Under the pieces are notes generated by a model that saw only the letters and a list, made by a program, of their open reading frames with translations, did no database searches and was not told where the DNA came from. A DNA stretch of 8,562 nt from Bacteroidota bacterium (GTDB lineage: Bacteria > Bacteroidota > Rhodothermia > Rhodothermales > Rubricoccaceae), in assembly GCA_022564455.1 (NCBI GenBank), contig JADFLK010000073.1, forward strand, positions 1 through 8,562. Reading direction: 5' to 3'. How positions within the stretch are numbered: the stretch's first letter is position 1; each line of letters opens with the position of its first letter. Both the position numbers and the translations under genes were made by a program. Below are positions 1 through 6,154 of this stretch, piece by piece.

Positions 1-37
1 CCGGCTCTTCTACGGCCTGAGCAGCCCGGTTCGGGGG

Positions 38-69
38 GCGCTGGAGCGTGACCGTCACGTCGTGCTCTT
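38..69. repeat. 32-bp near-copy of an internal nadK segment
   Basis: This stretch matches positions 3715-3746, inside the 3' part of nadK, in the same orientation at 30 of 32 bases. The two differences are at 43 and 61. It runs into the stop codon of the NHL gene (68-70). Read on the minus strand after that stop, it would encode EHDVTVTLQR, against EHNVTVTLKR in NAD kinase. The match ends sharply on both sides. The core CGTGAC-C-GTCACG is an odd-length palindrome. Such a long match is very unlikely by chance in a window of this size, but whether it is a gene remnant, a dispersed repeat or an assembly effect cannot be told here. Confidence 0.6.
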
Positions 70-1270
70 ATTTCGAGAGCGTAATGCGCTGGGTGTACGT
101 ACCAACCTGCACCACGTACAAGCCCGCAGGAAGGGCCGACACGTCAAAGGTTGCTCTGCCGGAAGAAAGGCGTGCGCTGCTCACCGCCCGCCCCAACGAG
201 TCGTACAACATTACCTCGCCACCCATCCCGCCGGCCTCAACAGTCAGCCTATCGGTAGCAGGATTGGGGTAGACCATGAACCGCTTCAACGCGGGTGGCG
301 CCTCATCGCCAATTCCTGTTGTAATCGCGGCGAACTTCTGAATCCGGTTGTTGCTCGAGTCAGCTACGTAGATGCTGCCGTCGGCTCCAACGGCAACCGA
401 GTAGGGCAGATTGAACTGTCCGGGCCCCGTACCGAACGCGCCCCAGTTGACGACAAACGATCCGTCGTCGGCAAAAACCTGGATGCGGTAGTTGTTGCGA
501 TCCGCCACGTAGATGCGGCCGGTTGCATCGACCGATAGGCCGCGGGGTGTGTTCAACTCCCCGTCTTCGGCGCCAAAGCTTCCCCATGAAGTGACGAATC
601 CACCCGAGGTCGTGAATTTCTGAATGCGCGGGCTTGAATCGGCTACATAAACGTTCGTGGCTCCGCTTGCGGCGACTCCATTGGCCTGAGAGAACTGCCC
701 GTTTCCGGTGCCGGTGCTGCCCCACGTTGTCAGGAATGCGCCGTTGTTGTCGAACTTCTGAACACGGTTTTGATCTCGATCGGCCACATAAACATTGCCT
801 ATCGCGTCGACGGCCAAACCGTGCGTGTGTCGAAACTGGCCGTCTCCATCGCCGAAAGATCCCCATTTTAAGATGAAGTCGCCGGCGCTTGAAAACTTTT
901 GGACGCGGTTGTTTCCCGTTTCCGCTACGAAGACGTTCCCACTCGGATCTATCCCAATCCCATGCGGATGGTCAAACTGGCCATCGGCTGCGCCGAACGA
1001 GCCCCACTGCATCAGGAAAACACCGTCGCTCGTGAACTTCTGGACCCGGTTGTTGCCCGTATCCGCGACGTAGACATCCCCGTTCGCATCAACCACGATG
1101 CCGTGAGGTCCGGCGAACTGCCCATCCCCGTTTCCCGGTTCGCCCCACTCAAGGACGAATGCAGGCTGGCACTCTGCGCTTGCCTGGATATACCAAATCG
1201 CAAAAAGCGAGATCAGTAGAAGGCGGAGCGCCTTCCCCCGGTAGGTTACGAAAGCGAACCTGGAATCCAT
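68..1270 (-). CDS. Secreted NHL-repeat beta-propeller protein with T9SS type A sorting domain
   Basis: A 400-residue exported protein. The N-terminus (about 1-32) is a signal peptide: basic residues, then a hydrophobic core around LRLLLISLFAIWYI, with likely cleavage near ASA/EC. Six NHL blades follow at about 48-79, 95-126, 142-173, 189-219, 235-266 and 282-313. Each carries the family pattern of G-x-G-x-F, a G-V/I-x-V-D-x-x-G-x-V/I-Y-V-A-D core and a R-I/V-Q-K-F end, spaced about 47 residues apart. Six blades would close one propeller. The tail (about 328-400) is a Por/T9SS type A sorting domain: VYPNPATDRL, then LYDSLGRAV, then LPAGLYVVQV and a basic end. So the protein is predicted to cross the outer membrane by type IX secretion and be surface-attached or released. 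NHL propellers bind proteins, RNA or polysaccharide in different families; the ligand here is unknown. The ATG at 1268-1270 gives a complete signal peptide. Confidence 0.93.
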   Translation of the reverse strand: MDSRFAFVTYRGKALRLLLISLFAIWYIQASAECQPAFVLEWGEPGNGDGQFAGPHGIVVDANGDVYVADTGNNRVQKFTSDGVFLMQWGSFGAADGQFDHPHGIGIDPSGNVFVAETGNNRVQKFSSAGDFILKWGSFGDGDGQFRHTHGLAVDAIGNVYVADRDQNRVQKFDNNGAFLTTWGSTGTGNGQFSQANGVAASGATNVYVADSSPRIQKFTTSGGFVTSWGSFGAEDGELNTPRGLSVDATGRIYVADRNNYRIQVFADDGSFVVNWGAFGTGPGQFNLPYSVAVGADGSIYVADSSNNRIQKFAAITTGIGDEAPPALKRFMVYPNPATDRLTVEAGGMGGEVMLYDSLGRAVSSARLSSGRATFDVSALPAGLYVVQVGTYTQRITLSK

Positions 1271-1297
1271 GTTGGCCGGAGTATTATCAGATGCGAG

Positions 1298-1492
1298 CTA
1301 GAAAATATAGCAACGCCAGGAGAATCGGCAGTGTAGCTGTTGTGCCGCCGACAAAGTCGCCGTGCGCGCCAGCGCCCCTCCCAAGGCTACGCCGCAGCGC
1401 CTCACCTCTCCGTTGGACACCTTGCAGAATACATGGCCCTCTGGTACATTTTCGTTCTGTACCCGCCCGCTCGATACCGCGTCCTTTCCCAT
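1298..1492 (-). CDS. Doubtful small ORF upstream of the NHL gene
   Basis: A 64-codon minus-strand ORF ends 28 bases upstream of the NHL start codon. Its ATG (1490-1492) is preceded by a purine-rich AGGAGGGAGGG with 5 bases between, an excellent Shine-Dalgarno shape and unlike the other genes here. The first 45 or so codons favour G or C in the third position. The product starts MGKDAVSSGRVQNENVPEGH, contains four cysteines, and shows no signal peptide, membrane helix or motif I recognise. The purine run may be only the complement of a pyrimidine tract in the leader of the opposite gene, and the ORF would overlap that gene's likely promoter. It could easily be spurious. Confidence 0.25.
   Translation of the reverse strand: MGKDAVSSGRVQNENVPEGHVFCKVSNGEVRRCGVALGGALARTATLSAAQQLHCRFSWRCYIF
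1301..1309 (-). promoter_or_regulatory. Possible -7 element for the NHL gene
   Basis: Read on the minus strand this is TATATTTTC, one base away from the Bacteroidota -7 consensus TAnnTTTG, lying about 30 bases before the NHL start codon. No convincing -33 TTG sits 19-20 bases further upstream, so the call is weak. A second AT-rich candidate, GATAAT, lies closer to the gene. Confidence 0.22.
1422..1452 (+). promoter_or_regulatory. Possible Bacteroidota-type promoter for the 1509 gene
   Basis: TTGC at 1422-1425 is followed after 19 bases by TACATTTT at 1445-1452. This fits the Bacteroidota sigma pattern of -33 TTTG, 19-20 base spacer and -7 TAnnTTTG, with one mismatch in the -7. It would give a leader of about 50 bases ending in a pyrimidine-rich tract (CCCTCCCTCCT) just before the start codon, with no Shine-Dalgarno, as is usual in this group. 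Confidence 0.35.
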
Positions 1493-1508
1493 TTGAACCC
1501 TCCCTCCT

Positions 1509-2033
1509 ATGCGTTTTGCCTTGCTACTAACCGCTGCCGCGTTCGTAGCCACTCCGGCCATTTCGCAGCCGCTGCCTACAGAACACTTCGACGTTCCAGT
1601 CGGTGACTTGCCGACTGATCATGGCCTGGAAAATCACAGAGGCGACGAAAGCCTCCTTTCGGTTACAGACTCTAGCCCGACTCTTACGGGTTATCCGCCT
1701 TCGGCTGGAAACTCAACGCTTGTCGAGCAGGGCCTCGGCTCCCACGAGGATGCTCACCTCGGATCCGCACAAGCCAGAGCGGATAATCGTAACGGGGATA
1801 ATGCCACTTCGTACACCTCGTTTCGCTTGGACGTAGGGAGCACGAGTAACGGTAACGCCGGGTTTGAGGACGAGCAGCTACGCGGCGCCGGCGAATACGA
1901 GGCGATAGGATATGTTCAGGACCACGGCGCCACACACATCGAGCAGTCGTACGCTTCCGCAACCGGTTGGGGTATTTCTCTAGTATTCTGGTTGGTGGTC
2001 GCAATGGTGGTCATCGTGTTGCTGAAGCAGTGA
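1509..2033 (+). CDS. Small exported protein with C-terminal membrane anchor, unknown function
   Basis: A 174-residue protein I cannot assign to a family. Residues 1-20 form a signal peptide (MRFALLLTAAAFVATPAISQ). Residues 154-172 form one strong membrane helix (WGISLVFWLVVAMVVIVLL), ending in KQ. The mature part is therefore predicted to face the periplasm, held by the C-terminal helix. The central part (about 60-150) is polar, rich in Gly, Asn, Asp, Ser, Thr and Gln, without cysteine. Loosely repeating units such as GNSTLVEQ, GYVQDH and GATHIEQ recall the G-N-x-A-x-V-x-Q pattern of curlin-type amyloid repeats, but too degenerately to claim. The ATG at 1509 is chosen because it starts the signal peptide. 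The gene diverges from the NHL gene and converges on the pentapeptide gene, so it appears to be a single-gene transcript. Confidence 0.78.
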   Translation: MRFALLLTAAAFVATPAISQPLPTEHFDVPVGDLPTDHGLENHRGDESLLSVTDSSPTLTGYPPSAGNSTLVEQGLGSHEDAHLGSAQARADNRNGDNATSYTSFRLDVGSTSNGNAGFEDEQLRGAGEYEAIGYVQDHGATHIEQSYASATGWGISLVFWLVVAMVVIVLLKQ

Positions 2034-2072
2034 GGGCGCGCCAGCACACCCTCATCCTGAATCTCAGCTCGC

Positions 2073-2139
2073 AAAAAGGAGAGCCTCCCCCGTCCCGTCC
2101 CGCATCAGCTGCGGGACTGCGGTAATGCGGGGATCTCCT
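2073..2139 (-). terminator. Terminator-like compound stem for the pentapeptide gene
   Basis: On the minus strand, AGGAGA-TCCCC (2139-2129) pairs with GGGGA-GGC-TCTCCT (2090-2077): 11 base pairs with a 3-base bulge, ending in a run of five T (2077-2073). An inner perfect hairpin, GTCCCGCA-loop-TGCGGGAC (2097-2117, 8 bp with 5-base loop), sits inside the stem. It lies about 165 bases past the pentapeptide stop codon. The T-run supports a rho-independent terminator on the minus strand. The size and inner branch are larger than a simple terminator and would also fit a structured RNA. Confidence 0.4.
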
Positions 2140-2146
2140 GCACGGC

Positions 2147-2163
2147 AGATGTTGCCCACATCT
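2147..2163. repeat. Inverted repeat AGATGT-TGCCC-ACATCT
   Basis: A perfect 6-bp stem with a 5-base loop, in the gap between convergent genes. It lies directly between the compound stem to its left and the hairpin at 2165-2179. Confidence 0.6.
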
Positions 2164-2164
2164 C

Positions 2165-2179
2165 GGGCCTCGCAGGCCC
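2165..2179. repeat. Inverted repeat GGGCCT-CGC-AGGCCC
   Basis: A perfect 6-bp GC-rich stem with a 3-base loop. The right arm AGGCCC occurs again at 2181-2186, so the left arm has two possible partners. Confidence 0.6.
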
Positions 2180-2187
2180 CAGGCCCG

Positions 2188-2248
2188 GCTGGACGCCTCG
2201 TCCAGCATCAAGCCCTTCCACTCGTTCGTGGACGAATGCGCTGGACGA
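2188..2248. repeat. Three-arm palindrome with mutually exclusive stems
   Basis: GCTGGACG (2188-2195) pairs with CGTCCAGC (2199-2206) over a 3-base loop, an 8-bp perfect hairpin. GCTGGACGA occurs again at 2240-2248 and pairs with TCGTCCAGC (2198-2206) over 9 bp. The middle arm can therefore pair left or right but not both. A small hairpin, TTCG-TGGA-CGAA (2225-2236), lies inside the alternative loop. This resembles a switching or recombination-substrate structure, but no known class is recognised. Confidence 0.55.
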
Positions 2249-2304
2249 CGGTCGGTTCGAAGCCTCGGCCCTCTGTCCCCGCGCTAGCCAGAGATTGACT
2301 ACGC

Positions 2305-3426
2305 CTACTCGTTCAGTATCATGCCCTCGGCGGCTGGATCGAAGTTTGGCGGAAACTGAGTTGCGGAATTGTAAGTGGCTTCGTCCAGGACCGCCCTGGA
2401 AAAGCCTCCAAAGCTAAGGTTGACGCCGCTCAAGTCCGTCCCGATCAGGTTGGCTCCGGTCAGATCCGCCCCCATCAGATCGGCATTGCGCAAGTTGGCG
2501 TCAAACAGGTCCGCCCCTGTCAGGTCTGCGAAGTGCAGTTCAGCGCTTCCCAGGTTGGCTCCGGTCAGATCTGCCCCCGTCAGGTCGGCCCTGTACAGGT
2601 CGGCCTCGGTCAGGTCCGTCCCGATCAGGTTGGCCCCGCTCAGGTTGGCTCCGTGCAACTCAGCCCCGGCCAGGTCGGCTCCGGCCAGGTCGGTACAAGC
2701 CAGGTTAGGGGCTTCGCTCAAAGGATCTTGTACCGTCCTGAGCCCGTCGGGGCAGGCTTCTGAAACACTGGCAGCGCGTGCGTTATTCTCTCGGATGCGT
2801 GCACTATTCTCTCGCACGATATCGAAGATCGGGCCCCACGAGCTATAGTTTGGATCTTCAGTGGCTTCTAATCCATCAGCGAGGTGAGGGTCGGTCACGG
2901 GCGGTGGGCTGGTTGCCTCCGCCGGATCTCTCTCCGATACGTACAGCGTGGCCTCGATGTAACCCGAGTTGTAGGCCCCAGCCCAAACCTGGTATTCGCC
3001 CTGCGCAGCGTTGGGAATACCGACGATGGGATTGCTGTTCCCGTGGCCGTCGTCGTTGCACAGCCACCCGCCACTCGGCGTGCGGATAAGAAGCGTCGTA
3101 TCCCCTTCACCTTCGACATAGAAATAGAGACCGCTGAAACCGCTTGTACTGTACGTCAATGCGAAGTCAGGCTCCTCGGAAATATATCCGTAGCCGCAAC
3201 CGGCAGCCACAGACTGTGTGATGCCTCCGGCGGTGAAGGAGAGGCTGAACGGATCGGGCACGAACCCTTCGTACAGTTCGCGGCTGCCGAAGTTGGGATC
3301 GGCGTCGGGGGTTTGTGCGGACGCAGCCGGCGGGAAGATCAGGCAGCCCACAACGAGTACCATGACAAAGAAGCCCGTGAGCTGGCTTACAACGACGCGC
3401 GAAAAGAGGCGATGACGGCTGAGCAT
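2305..3426 (-). CDS. Exported PPC-like domain plus pentapeptide-repeat protein
   Basis: A 373-residue protein read from the ATG at 3424-3426. That start gives a classic signal peptide: basic MLSRHRLFSR, hydrophobic core LTGFFVMVLVVGCLIF, likely cleavage ASA/Q at 37/38. A longer reading to a GTG at 3594 is open but would bury the signal 56 residues in. VVGC at 25-28 could pass as a lipobox, less likely. Residues about 40-166 form a beta-sandwich resembling bacterial pre-peptidase C-terminal (PPC) domains: DPNFGSREL, FTAGG, then DTTLLIRTPSGGWLCNDDG, NP, GEYQVWAGAY and ATLYVSE. A linker (about 167-240) with a charged IRENNAR helix follows. Residues 242-350 are about 22 pentapeptides of type A-D/N-L-x-x (LAGAD, LTGAN and so on), predicted to fold as a right-handed quadrilateral helix, with a capping segment TYNSATQFPPNFDP. 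Function unknown; its export argues against the cytoplasmic DNA-mimic role of Qnr-type proteins. Confidence 0.85.
   Translation of the reverse strand: MLSRHRLFSRVVVSQLTGFFVMVLVVGCLIFPPAASAQTPDADPNFGSRELYEGFVPDPFSLSFTAGGITQSVAAGCGYGYISEEPDFALTYSTSGFSGLYFYVEGEGDTTLLIRTPSGGWLCNDDGHGNSNPIVGIPNAAQGEYQVWAGAYNSGYIEATLYVSERDPAEATSPPPVTDPHLADGLEATEDPNYSSWGPIFDIVRENSARIRENNARAASVSEACPDGLRTVQDPLSEAPNLACTDLAGADLAGAELHGANLSGANLIGTDLTEADLYRADLTGADLTGANLGSAELHFADLTGADLFDANLRNADLMGADLTGANLIGTDLSGVNLSFGGFSRAVLDEATYNSATQFPPNFDPAAEGMILNE
2377..2703 (-). repeat. Array of about 22 imperfect 15-bp units (pentapeptide repeats)
   Basis: The coding DNA for residues 242-350 of the exported pentapeptide protein is a tandem array of 15-base units such as CTGACCGGAGCCAAC with drifting third positions. 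The repetition makes the plus strand look open in more than one frame; those readings (AGQVG-type repeats) are mirror artefacts. Such arrays can change length by slippage in 15-bp steps without breaking the frame. Confidence 0.85.
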
Positions 3427-3618
3427 GATTTCGACCCTCGGATAATCGATGTTGGTTCGGACGAGTCCCTTCTCTGCTGGCGTGAGCAACAGGCTGGTTC
3501 TCGCAAGTTTGCCCTCAACATACGCCACGCATCCTAACCCTACCGTGATTCTATACATGCCTACGTATGAACTCAGCTTCCCCATCGGTAGCACCTCACC
3601 CGCCCGCCAGGCTGAGAT

Positions 3619-4497
3619 CTATCCCTCCCGCTCCTGCCCCCACTTCAGCTTGCCGCGAAGCGTGGAGAAGTAGTCGCGGGAGGGGGACGTGACCAGCCGG
3701 ACAACGTGGTCTGCGCGCTTGAGCGTGACCGTCACGTTGTGCTCTTCCACGACGGCGCTCAGCCCGTCTACGGCAATCAGGTAGGGGCCGGGCGTCACCA
3801 CCCGGAGGGTCACGATAGCGGTGTCGGGGAGGACGATGGGCCGTGCCGTCAGCGTGTGCGGAGCAATGGGAGTCACAACGATGACATGCGACGCCGGCGC
3901 GATGATGGGTCCGTCGGCCGAGAGCGAGTAGGCTGTCGAACCGGTCGGCGTGGCCACGATCAGGCCGTCGGCGCGGTACGTGTTGAGGTAGGCGCCGTCC
4001 ACTTCCGCCTCGATGCCGATCATGCTGGCGGTGCCCGTTTTAGCGATTACCACATCGTTCAACGCCCACGAGGGTACGGCGGGCGCTGCGCCCTCGATCT
4101 GAATCGAGAGGGCCATCCGCTCTTCCACAGAGTAACGGCCCGCATCAATGAGCCCAATGACCTCTTCCACTTCGGTCACCTCGATTTTGGTGAGGAATCC
4201 CAGCCGGCCGATGTTGACGCCAAGGATCGGCGTTTCGTATGTGCCGGCCTCGCGCGCGCTCTTCAGGATGGTACCGTCGCCGCCGAAGGAAAGGAGGAGG
4301 TCGCATTTATCGGCGAGGTTGGACGCTACGTGCGTCGTGCAGATCGTGGAATCGACAAGGCCGCGCGCCGACAGCCCTTCCGCGATATCGCGATGGAGGT
4401 AGAACGACGAGCCGCGATCGACCAGCCATCGCACGAGGGCCGCCACAGGTTCCCAGAGGGCCTTCTTGCGTGTGTTCCCGAGAATGCCGTAGGTCAT
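3619..4497 (-). CDS. nadK: NAD kinase
   Basis: ATP-dependent NAD kinase (EC 2.7.1.23), the cytoplasmic enzyme that phosphorylates NAD to NADP. At 292 residues it has the usual length for bacterial forms. Seen in order: N-terminal YGILGNT (residues 3-9); the signature LLLSFGGDGTILKSAR with GGDGT at 72-76; GVNIGRLGFLT (93-103); ALND at 145-148 (the conserved N-D/E pair contacting NAD); RADGLIVATPTGSTAYSLSADGPI (175-198, described by its key DG at 177-178 and TPTGSTAY at 183-190); and VDG at 243-245. All catalytic motifs are intact. The ATG at 4495-4497 is preferred: an in-frame TTG at 4536 would add 13 residues ahead of the family's normal beginning. The start lies 187 bases from the divergent FAD oxidoreductase. 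The sequence encoding residues 251-261 is the region copied at 38-69. Confidence 0.96.
   Translation of the reverse strand: MTYGILGNTRKKALWEPVAALVRWLVDRGSSFYLHRDIAEGLSARGLVDSTICTTHVASNLADKCDLLLSFGGDGTILKSAREAGTYETPILGVNIGRLGFLTKIEVTEVEEVIGLIDAGRYSVEERMALSIQIEGAAPAVPSWALNDVVIAKTGTASMIGIEAEVDGAYLNTYRADGLIVATPTGSTAYSLSADGPIIAPASHVIVVTPIAPHTLTARPIVLPDTAIVTLRVVTPGPYLIAVDGLSAVVEEHNVTVTLKRADHVVRLVTSPSRDYFSTLRGKLKWGQEREG
3715..3746. repeat. nadK-internal copy of the 32-bp repeat
   Basis: This matches 38-69 at 30 of 32 bases in the same orientation. It encodes EEHNVTVTLKR near the C-terminus of NAD kinase. The reading frame of nadK runs through it undisturbed, so this copy is the likely source and the one at the left edge the derivative. 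Confidence 0.6.
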
Positions 4498-4647
4498 GAG
4501 TGCGGTTGGGCGTGAATATCGGAATATCGCACGCAAACGCGCACGTACTCATTCGGTGTCCGTAGTTATTCAGCCGTGAGAACCGTATCGACGCTGAACC
4601 ATACTTTAACAGAGCCGGTGGAGGCCGGCAGCCGCACCTCGCGCCCG

Positions 4648-4666
4648 CCCCGCGCTTGTCGCGGGG
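4648..4666. repeat. Leader hairpin CCCCGCG-CTTGT-CGCGGGG
   Basis: A perfect 7-bp GC stem with a 5-base loop lies 18 bases before the start codon of the FAD oxidoreductase, in the 187-base gap separating it from nadK. It would form in the leader RNA near the ribosome-binding region and could affect translation. It could also be a chance feature of GC-rich DNA. No T-run follows, so it is not a standard terminator. I found no convincing promoter in this gap for either gene. Confidence 0.45.
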
Positions 4667-4684
4667 TAATCCCGATCTCACACC

Positions 4685-6079
4685 ATGCATCTAGCCATCA
4701 TCGGCAACGGCATTACGGGTGTGACGTGTGCGCGGCTCGTCCGCAAGCGCGACCCGGACGCTCGCATCACCATCGTCTCCGACGAGTCTGACCACTTCTT
4801 CTCGCGCACGGCTCTCATGTACATCTACATGGGCCACATGACCGAGGCGCACACGAAACCCTACGCGGACGGCTTCTGGGAGGAAAACCGGATCGATTTG
4901 GTGCGGAATCGGGTGGAGCGAATCGACACGGCCTCGAAGCAGCTCCACCTGCAAAGCGGCAGCGCGATGGGCTATGATGCCCTCCTGATTGCCTCGGGCT
5001 CCACGTCCACCTTTTTCGGATGGCCCGGCCAGGATCTGGGCGGTGTGCAAGGCCTCTACGGATTACCTGATCTGGCGGAGATGGAACATTGGACGGCTGG
5101 TGTCGAGCATGCCGTCGTGGTGGGCGGAGGATTGATTGGGGTGGAAATGGCCGAGATGCTGCGCGCACGGGGCATTCACGTGACATTTCTCGTCCGCGAG
5201 CCGACGTACATGAGCTACCTGATCCCCGCCGAGGAAGGCCGGATGATTGAGCGGCAGATTACTGGGCACGGGATTGATCTGAGGATGGAAACTGAGCTAA
5301 AGGAGATTCTGCCGGATGACTCTGGTCGCGCGCGGGCAGTGGTTACGTCGGATGGAGAAGAGATTCCAACTCGATTCGTAGGCCTCACCACGGGCGTGAA
5401 TCCGAGTATCGGATTCGTCGAGGGCAGTGGCATCGAGACGAGCCGGGGCGTCCTGATCGACCGCTATTTCCGTACGAATGTGCCGGATGTCTACGCTGCC
5501 GGCGACTGCGCGGAATTTCGCGAGCAGCTTCCGGACCGTAAGCCCATCGAGCAGCTCTGGTACACCGGCCGCGAGCACGGCGCGACGCTGGCGCATACCC
5601 TCACTGGTGAACCCCGCGAATACAAACCAGGCGTTTTCTACAACTCAGCCAAGTTTTTCGACATCGAGTACCAGACCTACGGCCGCATCGACCCCGAACT
5701 GCCCGTAGGTGAGCAGACCCTCTACTGGGAGCATCCGGACGGCAAGCGTTCCATTCGGCTCCAATACAGCGCAGAAGGGGAGAGAGCCGTCGTGGGAGCA
5801 AACCTGATGGGTGTTCGCCACCGCCACGCCGTGTGGGCGGACTGGATCTCCCAGAAGCAGGGCATCGAATACGTTCTCTCAAACCTCAGCGCCGCCAACT
5901 TCGACCCTGAGTTCTCCGACCAGTGCGAGCCGGCCGTCATCGCAGTTTACAACGCCGCAAACGGCACGTCCATCCAGCCGAGAGCCCGCAAAGGCTGGAA
6001 GCGTTGGATGGCGAAGCTGCCGATGCGGGGGAATCTCGAAGAACGAAGGCTTGTCGACTCTTTTTCGCATCTACCTTGA
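4685..6079 (+). CDS. NAD(P)/FAD-dependent oxidoreductase (pyridine nucleotide-disulfide reductase superfamily)
   Basis: A 464-residue flavoprotein with the two-dinucleotide fold of nitrite/rubredoxin/ferredoxin-reductase-type enzymes. FAD-binding Rossmann motif GNGITG at 7-12 (start MHLAIIGNGITG); second Rossmann motif VVVGGGLIGVEMAEML with GGGLIG at 147-152, for NAD(P)H; FAD-ribityl motif VPDVYAAGDCAE at 266-277. No CxxxxC redox disulfide is present, so it is not a lipoamide or thioredoxin reductase. A C-terminal domain (about 310-410) contains FYNSAKFFDIEYQTYG. A final segment (about 411-464) carries a basic amphipathic stretch, ARKGWKRWMAKLPMRG, which could touch a membrane or partner protein (inference). 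No signal peptide: cytoplasmic. It is followed after 75 bases by the iron-sulfur membrane gene on the same strand, suggesting it feeds electrons from NAD(P)H to that protein. The exact acceptor is not determined. The ATG at 4685 places the Rossmann motif at the usual distance. Confidence 0.9.
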   Translation: MHLAIIGNGITGVTCARLVRKRDPDARITIVSDESDHFFSRTALMYIYMGHMTEAHTKPYADGFWEENRIDLVRNRVERIDTASKQLHLQSGSAMGYDALLIASGSTSTFFGWPGQDLGGVQGLYGLPDLAEMEHWTAGVEHAVVVGGGLIGVEMAEMLRARGIHVTFLVREPTYMSYLIPAEEGRMIERQITGHGIDLRMETELKEILPDDSGRARAVVTSDGEEIPTRFVGLTTGVNPSIGFVEGSGIETSRGVLIDRYFRTNVPDVYAAGDCAEFREQLPDRKPIEQLWYTGREHGATLAHTLTGEPREYKPGVFYNSAKFFDIEYQTYGRIDPELPVGEQTLYWEHPDGKRSIRLQYSAEGERAVVGANLMGVRHRHAVWADWISQKQGIEYVLSNLSAANFDPEFSDQCEPAVIAVYNAANGTSIQPRARKGWKRWMAKLPMRGNLEERRLVDSFSHLP

Positions 6080-6097
6080 GTATTCCGTGCTACGTAT

Positions 6098-6130
6098 TGC
6101 GTAAGGGCAACAGCGTGAAACCATTACGCA
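6098..6130. repeat. Short inverted repeat TGCGTAA...TTACGCA between redox genes
   Basis: TGCGTAA (6098-6104) and TTACGCA (6124-6130) form a perfect 7-bp inverted repeat with a 19-base spacer in the 75-base gap between the oxidoreductase and the iron-sulfur protein. Related heptamers (ATTGCGT at 6096, AATACGC just after 6136) give the gap a repeated GCGTATT/GCGTAAT texture. It may be a degenerate dispersed intergenic repeat or an operator. No T-run follows. Confidence 0.35.
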
Positions 6131-6154
6131 CAACGAAATACGCAAAAGATATCC

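Noticed and set aside
2377..2703. Regularly spaced similar units that might suggest a CRISPR array
   Set aside because: The units are 15 bp, contiguous without spacers, and encode A-D/N-L-x-x pentapeptides in frame.
2375..2848. Plus-strand open frames with repeating RSAPVRSA- or QVGSGQV-type sequence opposite the pentapeptide gene
   Set aside because: They are mirror readings of the 15-bp pentapeptide array. Repetition without stops keeps all frames open. The minus-strand frame has a signal peptide and family motifs.
2884..3537. A 217-codon plus-strand open frame opposite the PPC-like region
   Set aside because: It overlaps the well-supported minus-strand gene entirely and shows no recognisable domain or signal peptide.
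3427..3594. N-terminal extension of the pentapeptide protein to a GTG at 3594
   Set aside because: It would place 56 residues before a textbook Sec signal peptide. The ATG at 3424-3426 gives a normal exported protein.
3706..4515. A 269-codon plus-strand open frame opposite nadK
   Set aside because: It is antisense to an intact NAD kinase with every catalytic motif. The product is a low-complexity, Arg/Gly/Asp-rich translation without domain features.
4648..4666. The GC hairpin before the oxidoreductase as a transcription terminator
   Set aside because: No T-run follows on either strand, and the two flanking genes diverge from this gap, so no transcript needs to end there. Kept only as an inverted repeat.
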